From the NCBI GenBank assembly GCA_964425745.1, contig CAYRNW010000001.1, positions 1 through 64,000 on the forward strand: DNA of 64,000 nucleotides, written 5' to 3'. Below are positions 53,088 to 60,455 of the stretch, one piece after another (positions within the stretch are counted from its first letter, which is position 1; each line of letters begins with the position of its first letter). A model generated the notes under the pieces. That model was not told where the DNA came from and ran no database searches. It saw nothing but the letters and a program-made list of their open reading frames with translations. The DNA is from CALCNS01 sp964425745. Its GTDB lineage: Bacteria > Bacillota > JAAYKD01. Both the position numbers and the translations under genes were made by a program.

Positions 53088-53621
53088 GTGATTGATGTGA
53101 TTCTTTTAAACGGGGGGTCGAGCTCCGGAAAGACGACGCTGGCTATCTATTTGCAAGATGCGTTGCCCGGTTCTTGGCTGCACTTCAGTATTGATGATTT
53201 GATCGACGCTCTACCCCAAGCGCTACTTGAGGACTCAGAGGGGATCTCATTTGGCACAGACGGTTTGGTAACACCCGGAAACGCTTTTCGTACTTTGGAA
53301 AGGGTCTGGATGCATGGACTTGCTGCCATGGCCAAACAAGGTGGCAAGTTGATCATCGATGACGTCTTTCTCAGCGGGGCAGAAGGGCAAAAACGATGGC
53401 AAGCCGCCCTGCAAGGCTTCAATGTACTGTGGGTAGGAGTTTATTGTGATGTGGAAGTTGCAAAGGCTCGTGAAGCAAAGCGGATAGACCGCGTTGCTGG
53501 TATGGCTGCTGCACAAGTTGATGTAGTGCATGAAGGTGTGAGGTACGATGTAAAAGTGGATACCTCCAACATGCCGATTGAGGAATGTGTGCGTTTGATT
53601 AAAGAAAGGTGTTGCTCTTGA
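53088..53621 (+). CDS. Chloramphenicol phosphotransferase-like kinase
   Basis: A 177-residue P-loop protein close in length to the CPT family. Walker A is LNGGSSSGKTT near 6-16, FSIDDLIDALP near 33 carries the acidic residues, and IIDDVFLSG near 90 is Walker B-like. GVYCDVEVAKAREAKR resembles the lid region. It may phosphorylate a small molecule; resistance to chloramphenicol is not implied. GTG 53088 is seven bases from GGGGAGG. Its stop overlaps the KTSC gene. Confidence 0.8.
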   Translation: MIDVILLNGGSSSGKTTLAIYLQDALPGSWLHFSIDDLIDALPQALLEDSEGISFGTDGLVTPGNAFRTLERVWMHGLAAMAKQGGKLIIDDVFLSGAEGQKRWQAALQGFNVLWVGVYCDVEVAKAREAKRIDRVAGMAAAQVDVVHEGVRYDVKVDTSNMPIEECVRLIKERCCS

Positions 53622-53845
53622 TCCGATACAAGAATCTTCAGGGTAATTCCGGAGTGCGTTCTTACGAATATGGCGAGAATTTTATCCGGGTTGAGTTCCT
53701 CTCAGGTGAAATATATTTATATACCTACGAAAGCGCCGGTTGGTCTAACATTGAACAAATGAAAGTCTTGGCAAAATTGGGGAAGGGCTTGAATACTTTT
53801 ATCAACTACGCTGTCCAGACTCTCTATTACCGCCGAGAAAGATAA
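53618..53845 (+). CDS. KTSC-domain protein
   Basis: A 75-residue protein. The pattern YEYGENFIRVEFLSGEIYLY..SAGWSNIEQMKVLAKLGKGLNTFI matches the KTSC family in outline (short beta sheet with G..LN.FI end). TTG 53618 overlaps the preceding stop (TTGA) and has GAAAGG upstream. Function unknown; coupling to the kinase gene suggests a joint role, unproven. Its C-terminal part ends shortly before a palindromic repeat. Confidence 0.65.
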   Translation: MIRYKNLQGNSGVRSYEYGENFIRVEFLSGEIYLYTYESAGWSNIEQMKVLAKLGKGLNTFINYAVQTLYYRRER

Positions 53846-53848
53846 TGC

Positions 53849-53884
53849 ATTTCACGCTAGGGGTCTGACCCCTCGTGCGAAATT
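53849..53884. repeat. GGGGTCTGACCCC-type palindromic REP
   Basis: ATTTCACGCTAGGGGTCTGA with CCCCTCGTGCGAAAT, right after the KTSC gene. Confidence 0.85.
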
Positions 53885-53893
53885 TGCCTAGCA

Positions 53894-53925
53894 AAAGCGA
53901 CCGATGAGGGTTCATCGGTCGCTTT
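53894..53925. terminator. Hairpin terminator between convergent genes
   Basis: AAAGCGACCGATGA pairs with TCATCGGTCGCTTT. The CGACCGAT core is the same as in the hairpin at 57900; both end RsgI-like transcription units. Confidence 0.65.
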
Positions 53926-53947
53926 GGCTAAGTAAGAAGAAGAGGTG

Positions 53948-54253
53948 TTACTCTATGTCATCGATGCCGTAATGGAAGCCCATTTGTTCAATCTGTTGGT
54001 GTGTCAGGGCAATGGCGCTTTCAATGCTCAAATTCAGCAATTGCAAGTCCCCAAGCACCATCTCGGCATCGGTATTCTGAGTTTCTACCCTTGAGACATT
54101 TCCTTCCTGGTTGATTTCTAAGTAGATTCCCGGTTGCATGACGTAACTGACAGAAGTTTGATGATTTGCCACTACATACAAGCTCCCACTTAAAACGGTT
54201 AGTAAGAGCAGGGAGGACATGAACAAGTAGAATTGGATTTGAAGGGTGTTCAA
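53948..54253 (-). CDS. RsgI-middle-domain-like small membrane protein (copy B)
   Basis: A 101-residue protein with one N-terminal transmembrane helix (FYLFMSSLLLLTVLSGSLYVV). The rest, VMQPGIYLEINQEGNVSRVE to EQMGFHYGIDD, aligns with the two neighbours at 54305 and 57960 and resembles the extracellular middle domain of RsgI anti-sigma factors (a DINPSIEL.VN..G.V..V..LN pattern), without the cytoplasmic anti-sigma part. It follows the 54305 gene by about 50 bases, same strand, so both probably start from promoter P3. AAGGAGG precedes the ATG. Role unknown. Confidence 0.65.
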   Translation of the reverse strand: MNTLQIQFYLFMSSLLLLTVLSGSLYVVANHQTSVSYVMQPGIYLEINQEGNVSRVETQNTDAEMVLGDLQLLNLSIESAIALTHQQIEQMGFHYGIDDIE

Positions 54254-54304
54254 AGAAGTTCCTCCTTTCGCTAGTTAAGCCGTTTGTTGAGTCTTAGGTT
54301 GGAT

Positions 54305-54976
54305 TTATCTGGCTTGTTTTAATTCTCTTACAATTTCATGAATTGGTTGATTCGCGAAATCGGCAGGGTCTTTCCCCATTCTTTCTTTAATCATAGTGTA
54401 GATTCCGGGGTTCATGCCTTCAATTTCACGAGCGGCTTGAACCATCTTGTATCCTCGGGCTTCTTCATTTCTTCCGTTGGATTCGTTGATGATGTTTTCA
54501 TCATCATCATGATCCTGTTCTTCTACATCCTCATCAAGTTCTTCTACATCTTCTTCATCATCTTCAACATCGTGGTGATTGCCATGGTTCTTTGGATTCT
54601 GATTCTCATAATGCAACTTTTCTAACTCGTTATAGAGCCGTTCCACCTTTTTGATGTCAATGGGATTATCCGTTACCAAAATATCATCGACCCCATAGGT
54701 GTACCCGAGTTCTTCCATATGTTGCACTGTAATGGCAATCGCTTCTTCGATTGTCATCTGCAGTAAATCAAGATCTCCCAAAACGGCTGTAGCTACCGTA
54801 TTTAGAGTTTCTACTTTAGTAACAATTCCCGATTGATCCACAGTAAGTTGTATTCCGGGCTGCATCACATAACTTGTCGGTGCGGTTTCGGCAAAGGCAT
54901 AGAGCCCTCCGCTAACGACAGTGATTAGTAAAATGGAAGCGACAATTGAAAATAGTTTTGATTTTAAGTTTTTCAT
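54305..54976 (-). CDS. RsgI-middle-domain-like membrane protein with acidic linker (copy A)
   Basis: A 223-residue protein. Transmembrane helix LFSIVASILLITVVSGGLYAF at about 7-27, then the RsgI-like domain (VMQPGIQLTVDQSGIVTKVE to LGYTYGVDDI) at 33-103. A very acidic, low-complexity linker of Asp and Glu follows (about 137-168), then a helical C-terminus of about 55 residues (AREIEGMNPGIYTMIKERMG). The domain should be outside the cell. The cytoplasmic anti-sigma segment of real RsgI proteins is missing, so it may sense or relay rather than bind sigma factor. AAGGAGG precedes the ATG; promoter P3 lies 44 bases upstream. Confidence 0.7.
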   Translation of the reverse strand: MKNLKSKLFSIVASILLITVVSGGLYAFAETAPTSYVMQPGIQLTVDQSGIVTKVETLNTVATAVLGDLDLLQMTIEEAIAITVQHMEELGYTYGVDDILVTDNPIDIKKVERLYNELEKLHYENQNPKNHGNHHDVEDDEEDVEELDEDVEEQDHDDDENIINESNGRNEEARGYKMVQAAREIEGMNPGIYTMIKERMGKDPADFANQPIHEIVRELKQAR

Positions 54977-55025
54977 GATTGGTTCCTCCTTGGGTAATTT
55001 TTGAGCTCTCTTGGAACTCTCATTA

Positions 55026-55062
55026 TATACTTACGAAGGAGACGACCAAAAAAAAGGGGTCG
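55026..55062 (-). promoter_or_regulatory. SigI-like promoter P3
   Basis: Reverse strand: CGACCCC (55062-55056), 20 bases, CGTAAGTATATA (55035-55024). It precedes the 54305-53948 operon. Confidence 0.6.
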
Positions 55063-55086
55063 CGATAAAAAAAAGTACCTGAGGTT

Positions 55087-55593
55087 TTAACCACAGGTAC
55101 TTAACTCTAAAATCTCCGAGACGATTTGCTCTATGCTTTTACCGCTGACATCGATTTTATGGCTGTCCAAGTTTTCATAAAAGGGGAGTCGCGCAATGCT
55201 CCGTTCTAGAATATCATTTTGCCGCAAGCCTGTGTCAATATCCTTTTGCAACCGTTCACGCAAGTTCTCTGCATTGCTTACTAGCGAAAGATTGATTAAA
55301 CGGCAGTTGCTTGTGTCTATCTGTTTGAGCAGGTTGTCGATGATCTCTTGCTGATGCATCACCCAGCAAAAGATGACATAGTCAAAAGCCGGACTTTGTA
55401 GGAAATTATTGAGCAGGGTAACGATGTTTAGCTGCACCAGGCGTTTGGTTTCCAGTGTGACGGTGAATGGATGCATGTCCCAACACCAATCGCCATCGAG
55501 AAAAACACTGCGATTTAAGCTACGTTTCAGCGCTTGCGAGATGGTTGTTTTGCCAATACCCATGGTTCCACCAATGAAATAAAGGGTTTTCAT
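55087..55593 (-). CDS. P-loop kinase-like protein
   Basis: A 168-residue P-loop protein, Walker A GGTMGIGKTT near residue 7, VFLDGDWCWDM near 32 providing acids for the substrate, and FDYVIFCWVMH near 70 as Walker B. It resembles small nucleotide or sugar kinases; the substrate is unclear. ATG 55593 overlaps the end of the VOC gene as ATGA, so the two are coupled. Confidence 0.72.
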   Translation of the reverse strand: MKTLYFIGGTMGIGKTTISQALKRSLNRSVFLDGDWCWDMHPFTVTLETKRLVQLNIVTLLNNFLQSPAFDYVIFCWVMHQQEIIDNLLKQIDTSNCRLINLSLVSNAENLRERLQKDIDTGLRQNDILERSIARLPFYENLDSHKIDVSGKSIEQIVSEILELSTCG

Positions 55594-55997
55594 TCTAGAT
55601 TGCTCCATTGAACCAGGCAAAATGGATGGCCGGCGGGGTCGATCATGACGGTCCATCGCTCTGAATATTGAGCTTCAGCTTTTTTCGCTCCACATGCAAG
55701 GGCGTGTTCTACGGCTTCGGATAAATTGGATACACCAAAATCGATATGAGCGCTAATTTGCTGTTGACCAGGAGCATTCGGCCAAACCGGGGGTACGTAA
55801 TCTTCTGTTTGCTGAAAAACGATTAACGGGTATTCTGAATTGTTGCGCACATAGATCCACTCGGGGTCCTTGGCATGTTTTTGCCAACCTAAAAGGTGAG
55901 CATAGAAATCGGCTAAGCGATTGGAATCGGTGCTGTCGAGCACCACAGAGGAGAAACGAATTTTGAAACTGCTAGTGGGGGTGGTGGGTGTAGACAT
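55590..55997 (-). CDS. VOC-family (glyoxalase/dioxygenase superfamily) protein
   Basis: A 135-residue protein of two beta-alpha-beta-beta-beta units. The opening FSSVVLDSTDSNRLADFYAH and the closing MIDPAGHPFCLVQ are classic VOC signatures, with HIDFGVSNL in the middle. One or more metal-binding residues (H, E) are present, but the substrate cannot be told. Start MSTPTTP at 55997 has AGGGGCG. Coupled to the kinase-like gene downstream. Confidence 0.82.
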   Translation of the reverse strand: MSTPTTPTSSFKIRFSSVVLDSTDSNRLADFYAHLLGWQKHAKDPEWIYVRNNSEYPLIVFQQTEDYVPPVWPNAPGQQQISAHIDFGVSNLSEAVEHALACGAKKAEAQYSERWTVMIDPAGHPFCLVQWSNLE

Positions 55998-56149
55998 GAT
56001 GAGACGCCCCTTTTTATTCATTTTTGTAAGAATACGGCAATTAGTTTGCTAATTCCTGCTATGCTTTTTGGACAATGAAGGAGTATCGTGTAAAAAAAAG
56101 AAATATAAAAGTAAGATTTATTGCAATTTCTAGGAAGATTTCAAGGAGA

Positions 56150-56208
56150 ATTTCAAGCGGGGGACGTCACACGCTTTTTCGACAAAAGCGTTTACCCACC
56201 TTGAAAAA
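56150..56208. repeat. Long-form palindromic REP
   Basis: Arms TTTCAAGCGGGGGAC and ACCCACCTTGAAA surround CGCTTTTTCGACAAAAGCG, with several changes in the left arm. Confidence 0.75.
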
Positions 56209-56242
56209 TGGGAATTATATGGAAATGAGAGGAGCCGATGAG

Positions 56243-57829
56243 ATGTCTATGCGCCGAGTTCTATTGTTGCTACTCACTTCAGCGCTATTCCTGGGTGTGA
56301 CATTCGCCGCAGAAGAACCCACAACATTCTCTGACATCACAGGACACTGGGCTGAGATCAACATTCGTACACTGCAAGAACAGGGTGTGCTGCATGAGCG
56401 CATACCCGGCCTTTTTATGCCCAACGACCCGGTCACCCGAGCCGAGTTTGTTGACATGTTAGTCAAATCGTATCATCTGAACGCACCTCCACAACATACC
56501 TTTACCGATATATCTCGCCACTGGGCACAGGATTCAATCGCCACTGCGCACGTACTTGGGCTCGTCTTGGGAGAAAGCGAAACACGGTTTGCACCCGATA
56601 AATCCCTGACTCGGGAGCAAATGGTCACCCTCTTGATGCGTGCCGCTGAGGTAAAACAGGATGGAACCAGCACCCACTTTGCCGATGATGCAGCAATTTC
56701 AACATGGGCAAAAGCTGCAGTTTCAGCGGCAACTGAGCTACAATTGGTTCACGGATATCCTTCCGGTGAATTTGCTCCCCAAAACACAACGACTCGAGCC
56801 GAAGCCGTAGTCGTGCTGCAAAACACGGTCAACCTGATTCCTTACACATCGTATAACTCTGCGACCTACGATACCGCCGGAACCTATGGTCCCTCTGAAG
56901 GTCAAGACGCGGTTGGAGGCCGGGTAAACCTCAAAGCGAGTAACATCACCTTACAAAACACTCTAATCCATGGTGATTTAATCATTGATAAAGCGGTTGG
57001 AGAGGGACAAATCACATTGCGCAATGTCACCGTTCTGGGCAGCACCTATGTGCAAGGGGGCGGAACGAACTCGGTTTACTTCATTGACAGCCAATTGGGA
57101 TTGGTCTACGTGCAAAAGGATGACAAACCGGTGCGGATTGTGGTAAGTGGCAGTAGTGAAATTCAGAAACTTCTTGCTGAATCCTCTGCAATTTTTGAAG
57201 AGGTCGATTTGACTGGCGCTGGTATATACGGCATTATTGCTACCCCCAAAGAGAACAGCACCCTTTTTCTACAGCTAAAAGGCATCCACCTAGAACGCTT
57301 GGACATTTATGCGGAAGGGGTTGAAATCATCACCGATGAAGAGACCTTGATCCAAAATTTTTACACTGACGCTGCTACCACAGTGCAAGGTACTGGCACA
57401 ATTGAGTTCGCTCAAATCAATGCCAGTGGAGTTTTATTGAACAACAAACCCAACCAAATTGCTGTCAACGAGGGAATCGAAGATCCTTCATATCCGCCAC
57501 CCCCTGTTATTGAAGAGGAGGTTTATTTGACCTATTTGACCTCTTTAGAGAATTTTGCTCTGTCCCCCCAAGTAGGCGTAGTGTTTCCTGCCGGGGTTTA
57601 TCAGCCTACCGACGCTAGTGTGATCTATCAATGGTGGGTCTGCAATGAAATGGATGGTATATATCTACCCATAACCGGTGCTACCTCGTCTACCTACATG
57701 CCGGTCGTGACTGATGAAGGAATGTATCTCAAAGTTTCTGTGAGCGGCTATGGCAACTATGCCGGTTATGTCATCAGTAACCCCAGCGACCCAGTTGCAG
57801 CGGCTGACACCGGGTCAACTGAAGCTTAG
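56243..57829 (+). CDS. S-layer-homology surface protein with Ig-like C-terminal domain
   Basis: A 528-residue exported protein. Signal peptide (VLLLLLTSALFLGVTFA), then three SLH units (FSDITGHWAEINIRTL near 27, FTDISRHWAQDSIATA near 88, FADDAAISTWAKAAVS near 150). Residues about 210-400 look like parallel beta strands (GDLIIDKAVGEGQITLRNV). Near the end lies an Ig-like domain, YQWWVCNEMDG..GATSSTY, akin to that of the SLH protein at 48464. It should sit in the S-layer. ATG 56243 follows GAGAGGA; the frame upstream crosses a palindromic repeat and is not coding. Confidence 0.85.
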   Translation: MSMRRVLLLLLTSALFLGVTFAAEEPTTFSDITGHWAEINIRTLQEQGVLHERIPGLFMPNDPVTRAEFVDMLVKSYHLNAPPQHTFTDISRHWAQDSIATAHVLGLVLGESETRFAPDKSLTREQMVTLLMRAAEVKQDGTSTHFADDAAISTWAKAAVSAATELQLVHGYPSGEFAPQNTTTRAEAVVVLQNTVNLIPYTSYNSATYDTAGTYGPSEGQDAVGGRVNLKASNITLQNTLIHGDLIIDKAVGEGQITLRNVTVLGSTYVQGGGTNSVYFIDSQLGLVYVQKDDKPVRIVVSGSSEIQKLLAESSAIFEEVDLTGAGIYGIIATPKENSTLFLQLKGIHLERLDIYAEGVEIITDEETLIQNFYTDAATTVQGTGTIEFAQINASGVLLNNKPNQIAVNEGIEDPSYPPPPVIEEEVYLTYLTSLENFALSPQVGVVFPAGVYQPTDASVIYQWWVCNEMDGIYLPITGATSSTYMPVVTDEGMYLKVSVSGYGNYAGYVISNPSDPVAAADTGSTEA

Positions 57830-57899
57830 AACTTGATTACATGTGATTAGTTCACCATTGAGCCAAACTCAAAGTAATGTAATAAGAATTCGCTAATAA

Positions 57900-57925
57900 C
57901 GACCGATAATTAATCTTATCGGTCG
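57900..57925. terminator. Hairpin between convergent genes
   Basis: Perfect CGACCGATAA / TTATCGGTCG stem, loop TTAATC. It lies between the SLH gene and the RsgI-like gene, with a weak T tract on the plus side. Its core matches the hairpin at 53894. Confidence 0.6.
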
Positions 57926-57959
57926 CTCTACTTTTATCTTTCTATTCTGCTTCTCATGC

Positions 57960-58187
57960 TCACTCAAGACAATCTGATCCAAAACTATATCCGAGTCGCT
58001 GCATTCGTTGAACAGTCAAAACTACTGCCGTTTTTGCACTTAAGTGCAGAAGGTGTAAGTCGTTGAGTATTTCAGTCGCAACTACATTGAGTGGTACTAC
58101 GTGGATTACTTGGCCTTTTTCATTAACCGATAATTCAATCCCCGGCTGTAAAACAAAACTAGAGGGGATTGCGATGTAGGTCGTCAT
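57960..58187 (-). CDS. RsgI-middle-domain-like soluble micro-protein (copy C)
   Basis: A 75-residue product made almost only of the RsgI-like domain: SSFVLQPGIELSVNEKGQVI to QRLGYSFGSDC. Unlike copies A and B it has no hydrophobic segment, so it should stay in the cytoplasm unless exported otherwise. It aligns over its full length with both. AGGATTT is a weak site before the ATG. P4 lies about 70 bases upstream. An odd, stand-alone form of the domain. Confidence 0.65.
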   Translation of the reverse strand: MTTYIAIPSSFVLQPGIELSVNEKGQVIHVVPLNVVATEILNDLHLLHLSAKTAVVLTVQRMQRLGYSFGSDCLE

Positions 58188-58250
58188 TTTAAATCCTCCA
58201 TTTCAAGCTAGAACTAGAAAGCTGTTTTTGCTCCTAAAACTCTTCTATCT

Positions 58251-58286
58251 ATATATACGATGCAACCTTAAGAAAAAAAGGGGTCG
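58251..58286 (-). promoter_or_regulatory. SigI-like promoter P4
   Basis: Reverse strand: CGACCCC (58286-58280), 20 bases, CGTATATAT (58259-58251). Precedes the 57960 micro-protein gene. Confidence 0.6.
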
Positions 58287-58295
58287 CTTGAGAAT

Positions 58296-58356
58296 TTTTC
58301 AAGGTGGGGACGTTCGCGTTTTCGCAACAAAAACGCTTACCCCACCTTGAAAAAAA
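58296..58356. repeat. Long-form palindromic REP
   Basis: TTTTCAAGGTGGGGAC and CCCCACCTTGAAAA arms around GCGTTTTCGCAACAAAAACGC, the cleanest copy of the long class. Confidence 0.9.
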
Positions 58357-58369
58357 CCGCACCTCGTGC

Positions 58370-58399
58370 TTGTCAAGCGCGGGGTGCTGGTGTTATAAT
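58370..58399 (+). promoter_or_regulatory. Promoter of the phosphohexomutase gene
   Basis: TTGTCA (58370-58375), 18-base spacer, TATAAT (58394-58399), 44 bases before the ATG. A GC-rich hairpin (58360-58391) overlaps its -35 and spacer. Confidence 0.55.
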
Positions 58400-58443
58400 C
58401 GGAATATAAAGTAAGAAAATTAATCCGAGCAGGAGGTTCTACG

Positions 58444-60231
58444 ATGCAGCCTTATGAGATTTACCAAGAATGGTTACAAAGTCCGTATTTCGATGATGCC
58501 ACCAAAGACGAGTTGCGCAGTATTGCTAACGATCCAACAGAAATCGAAGATCGTTTCTTCCGCGAGTTAACTTTTGGTACTGGTGGAATTCGCGGAGTTT
58601 TAGGTGCTGGGACTAATCGCATGAACTCTTATGTTGTACGAAAGGCAACCCAAGGTATCGCTGAGTACATTTTATCGCTTGGTGCTGACTTTGCTGCTCG
58701 TGGTGTGGTAGTTGCCTATGATAACCGTCATAAATCCGAGGAATTTTCACAAGAGACTGCCTGTGTTTTAGCAGCCAATGGGATTCCGGTTTATTTGTTT
58801 CAAAGCTTGCGTCCCGTGCCTCAACTCTCGTTTACGGTTCGACATTTGCAGGCCTGTGCCGGAATCATGATCACGGCTAGCCATAACCCCGCAGAATACA
58901 ATGGTTACAAAGTCTACTGGCAAGACGGTGCTCAAATTGCCAATGAGCAAGCCAATGCAATTATTAGAGCGATTGAGCGCGTCCCCGGTTATGATTCGGT
59001 GGGTGTTTGCTCTTTAGACCAAGGAGGTAAGCAGGGTTTAATCCGTTGGTTGGATGAGCGTGCAGATGAAGCGTATTATGCCGAGGTGTTGAAGCTATCG
59101 GTTTTTCCCACCGAAATTGCGCCAATTGCTAAGAATTACCCCATTGTTTATACACCTTTACACGGTACCGGGAATCTACCCGTACGGCATGTTTTACAGG
59201 AATTGGGTTTTACGTCTGTTCATATAGTGGCGGAACAGGAGAGGCCCGACGGGGCGTTTCCTACGGTTAGCTCACCGAATCCGGAAGATCCTCTTGCGTT
59301 TAACATGGCCTTGCAACTCGCTAAACAGCATGAAGCTGCGCTGATTATAGCTACCGACCCCGATTGTGACCGTTTGGGGGTGATGGTGCGTGATGACCAA
59401 GGGGAGTATAGAATGCTAACAGGCAACCAGACCGGTGCGTTATTGACCCACTATTTGTTAAGCGGTAAGCAAATAACAACTGGTTTGCCTGAAAATGGGG
59501 CATTGATCACGACGATTGTTACCGGTGACTTGGGTCCGCAGATCGCTCGGAAATATGGTGTTAAAAGTTTGAAAACATTGACCGGATTCAAATATATTGG
59601 CGAAAAGATTCGTGAATTCGAGGAAACCGGAGCTTATTCTTATCTTTTTGGCTATGAAGAAAGCTATGGTTACTTGGCTGGAACCCATGCGCGAGATAAA
59701 GATGGTGTTGTTGCAGCAATGTTGGTCTGCGAAATGGCTGCTTATTATGCCGGGCAGAGCAAGAATCTGCTTCAAGTGCTACAAGAACTTTATGCAGAGC
59801 ACGGTTGTTACATAGAAGAGACTCGTTCCATCACCTTGAAAGGGAAGAGCGGGATGGAAAAAATTGCGCTGGTGATGAACACTCTACGCATGAATTCACC
59901 TGCTGTTGTTGGTGGGCTGGCTGTAAAAACAATCGAAGACTATTTAACAAGTAAGGTGTATGAGTTTTCTTTTGTTGAATCAGAGCAATCCAAAGAGCAG
60001 AATCAAAAAGCTGCTTGGATTGCATGCGAGGAAATTGATTTACCCAAAGAAAATGTCATCAAACTTTTGTTGGACCAGGGGTCATGGGTATGCGTGCGGC
60101 CTTCTGGTACAGAACCTAAGTTGAAAGTGTATGTTGGGATCAAAGGCAGCTGCCAGGATAATGCGAATGAGGTTTTAATAAAGGTCCGGGAATTCATGTT
60201 AGAGTTGGTGGAGCAGATGATTCAAGACTAA
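58444..60231 (+). CDS. pgcA: Phosphoglucomutase/phosphomannomutase (alpha-D-phosphohexomutase)
   Basis: A 595-residue four-domain enzyme interconverting hexose 1- and 6-phosphates. The phosphoserine loop is ITASHNPAEYNGYK near 140 with catalytic serine, the magnesium loop is ATDPDCDRLGV near 303, the sugar-binding loop is GYEESYGY near 400, and the phosphate-binding loop is VRPSGTEPKLK near 553. The length and the GGIRGVLGAGTNRMN start fit the long PgcA-type enzymes of Bacillota. Monocistronic with a good promoter and a terminator at 60308. ATG 58444 follows AGGAGG. Confidence 0.93.
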   Translation: MQPYEIYQEWLQSPYFDDATKDELRSIANDPTEIEDRFFRELTFGTGGIRGVLGAGTNRMNSYVVRKATQGIAEYILSLGADFAARGVVVAYDNRHKSEEFSQETACVLAANGIPVYLFQSLRPVPQLSFTVRHLQACAGIMITASHNPAEYNGYKVYWQDGAQIANEQANAIIRAIERVPGYDSVGVCSLDQGGKQGLIRWLDERADEAYYAEVLKLSVFPTEIAPIAKNYPIVYTPLHGTGNLPVRHVLQELGFTSVHIVAEQERPDGAFPTVSSPNPEDPLAFNMALQLAKQHEAALIIATDPDCDRLGVMVRDDQGEYRMLTGNQTGALLTHYLLSGKQITTGLPENGALITTIVTGDLGPQIARKYGVKSLKTLTGFKYIGEKIREFEETGAYSYLFGYEESYGYLAGTHARDKDGVVAAMLVCEMAAYYAGQSKNLLQVLQELYAEHGCYIEETRSITLKGKSGMEKIALVMNTLRMNSPAVVGGLAVKTIEDYLTSKVYEFSFVESEQSKEQNQKAAWIACEEIDLPKENVIKLLLDQGSWVCVRPSGTEPKLKVYVGIKGSCQDNANEVLIKVREFMLELVEQMIQD

Positions 60232-60307
60232 ATTGATGAGGGGCACATTCCAGTCATGAAGATGACAATGTTTATTTCAGAACGGAGTTTTAGAGGTAAT
60301 CGAACAG

Positions 60308-60352
60308 AAAAAAGCCAATTCTACTTTCTTGAACAAAGTAGAGTGGCTTTTC
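60308..60352 (+). terminator. Terminator after the phosphohexomutase gene
   Basis: AAAAGCCAatTCTACTTT pairs with AAAGTAGAgTGGCTTTT; T-rich end. Confidence 0.8.
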
Positions 60353-60376
60353 TCTGTTGTTGAGGTTCTTGGATTC

Positions 60377-60449
60377 TTGGGGACGGTTCTCTCACAGCAA
60401 AATATACCAATTATATGGGAGGATCGTGAAGGAGAGAACCGTCCCCAAC
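60377..60449. repeat. Inverted GGGGACGGTTCTCTC repeat pair
   Basis: TTGGGGACGGTTCTCTC at the left and GAGAGAACCGTCCCCAA at the right form 17-bp perfect inverted arms around 39 bases. Elsewhere in the window this core occurs mostly as single left halves. Confidence 0.85.
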
Positions 60450-60455
60450 CTAAGT

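Noticed and set aside
54338..54625. 95-codon forward frame opposite the RsgI-like gene
   Set aside because: It is the antisense reading of the acidic low-complexity linker, which gives a false hydrophobic I/F-rich frame.
56075..56242. N-terminal extension of the SLH protein
   Set aside because: It passes through a long-form palindromic repeat, and the signal peptide starts cleanly at 56243 with its own ribosome-binding site.
201..60449. CRISPR array
   Set aside because: The repeated palindromes are scattered and have no regular spacers; no cas gene is present.
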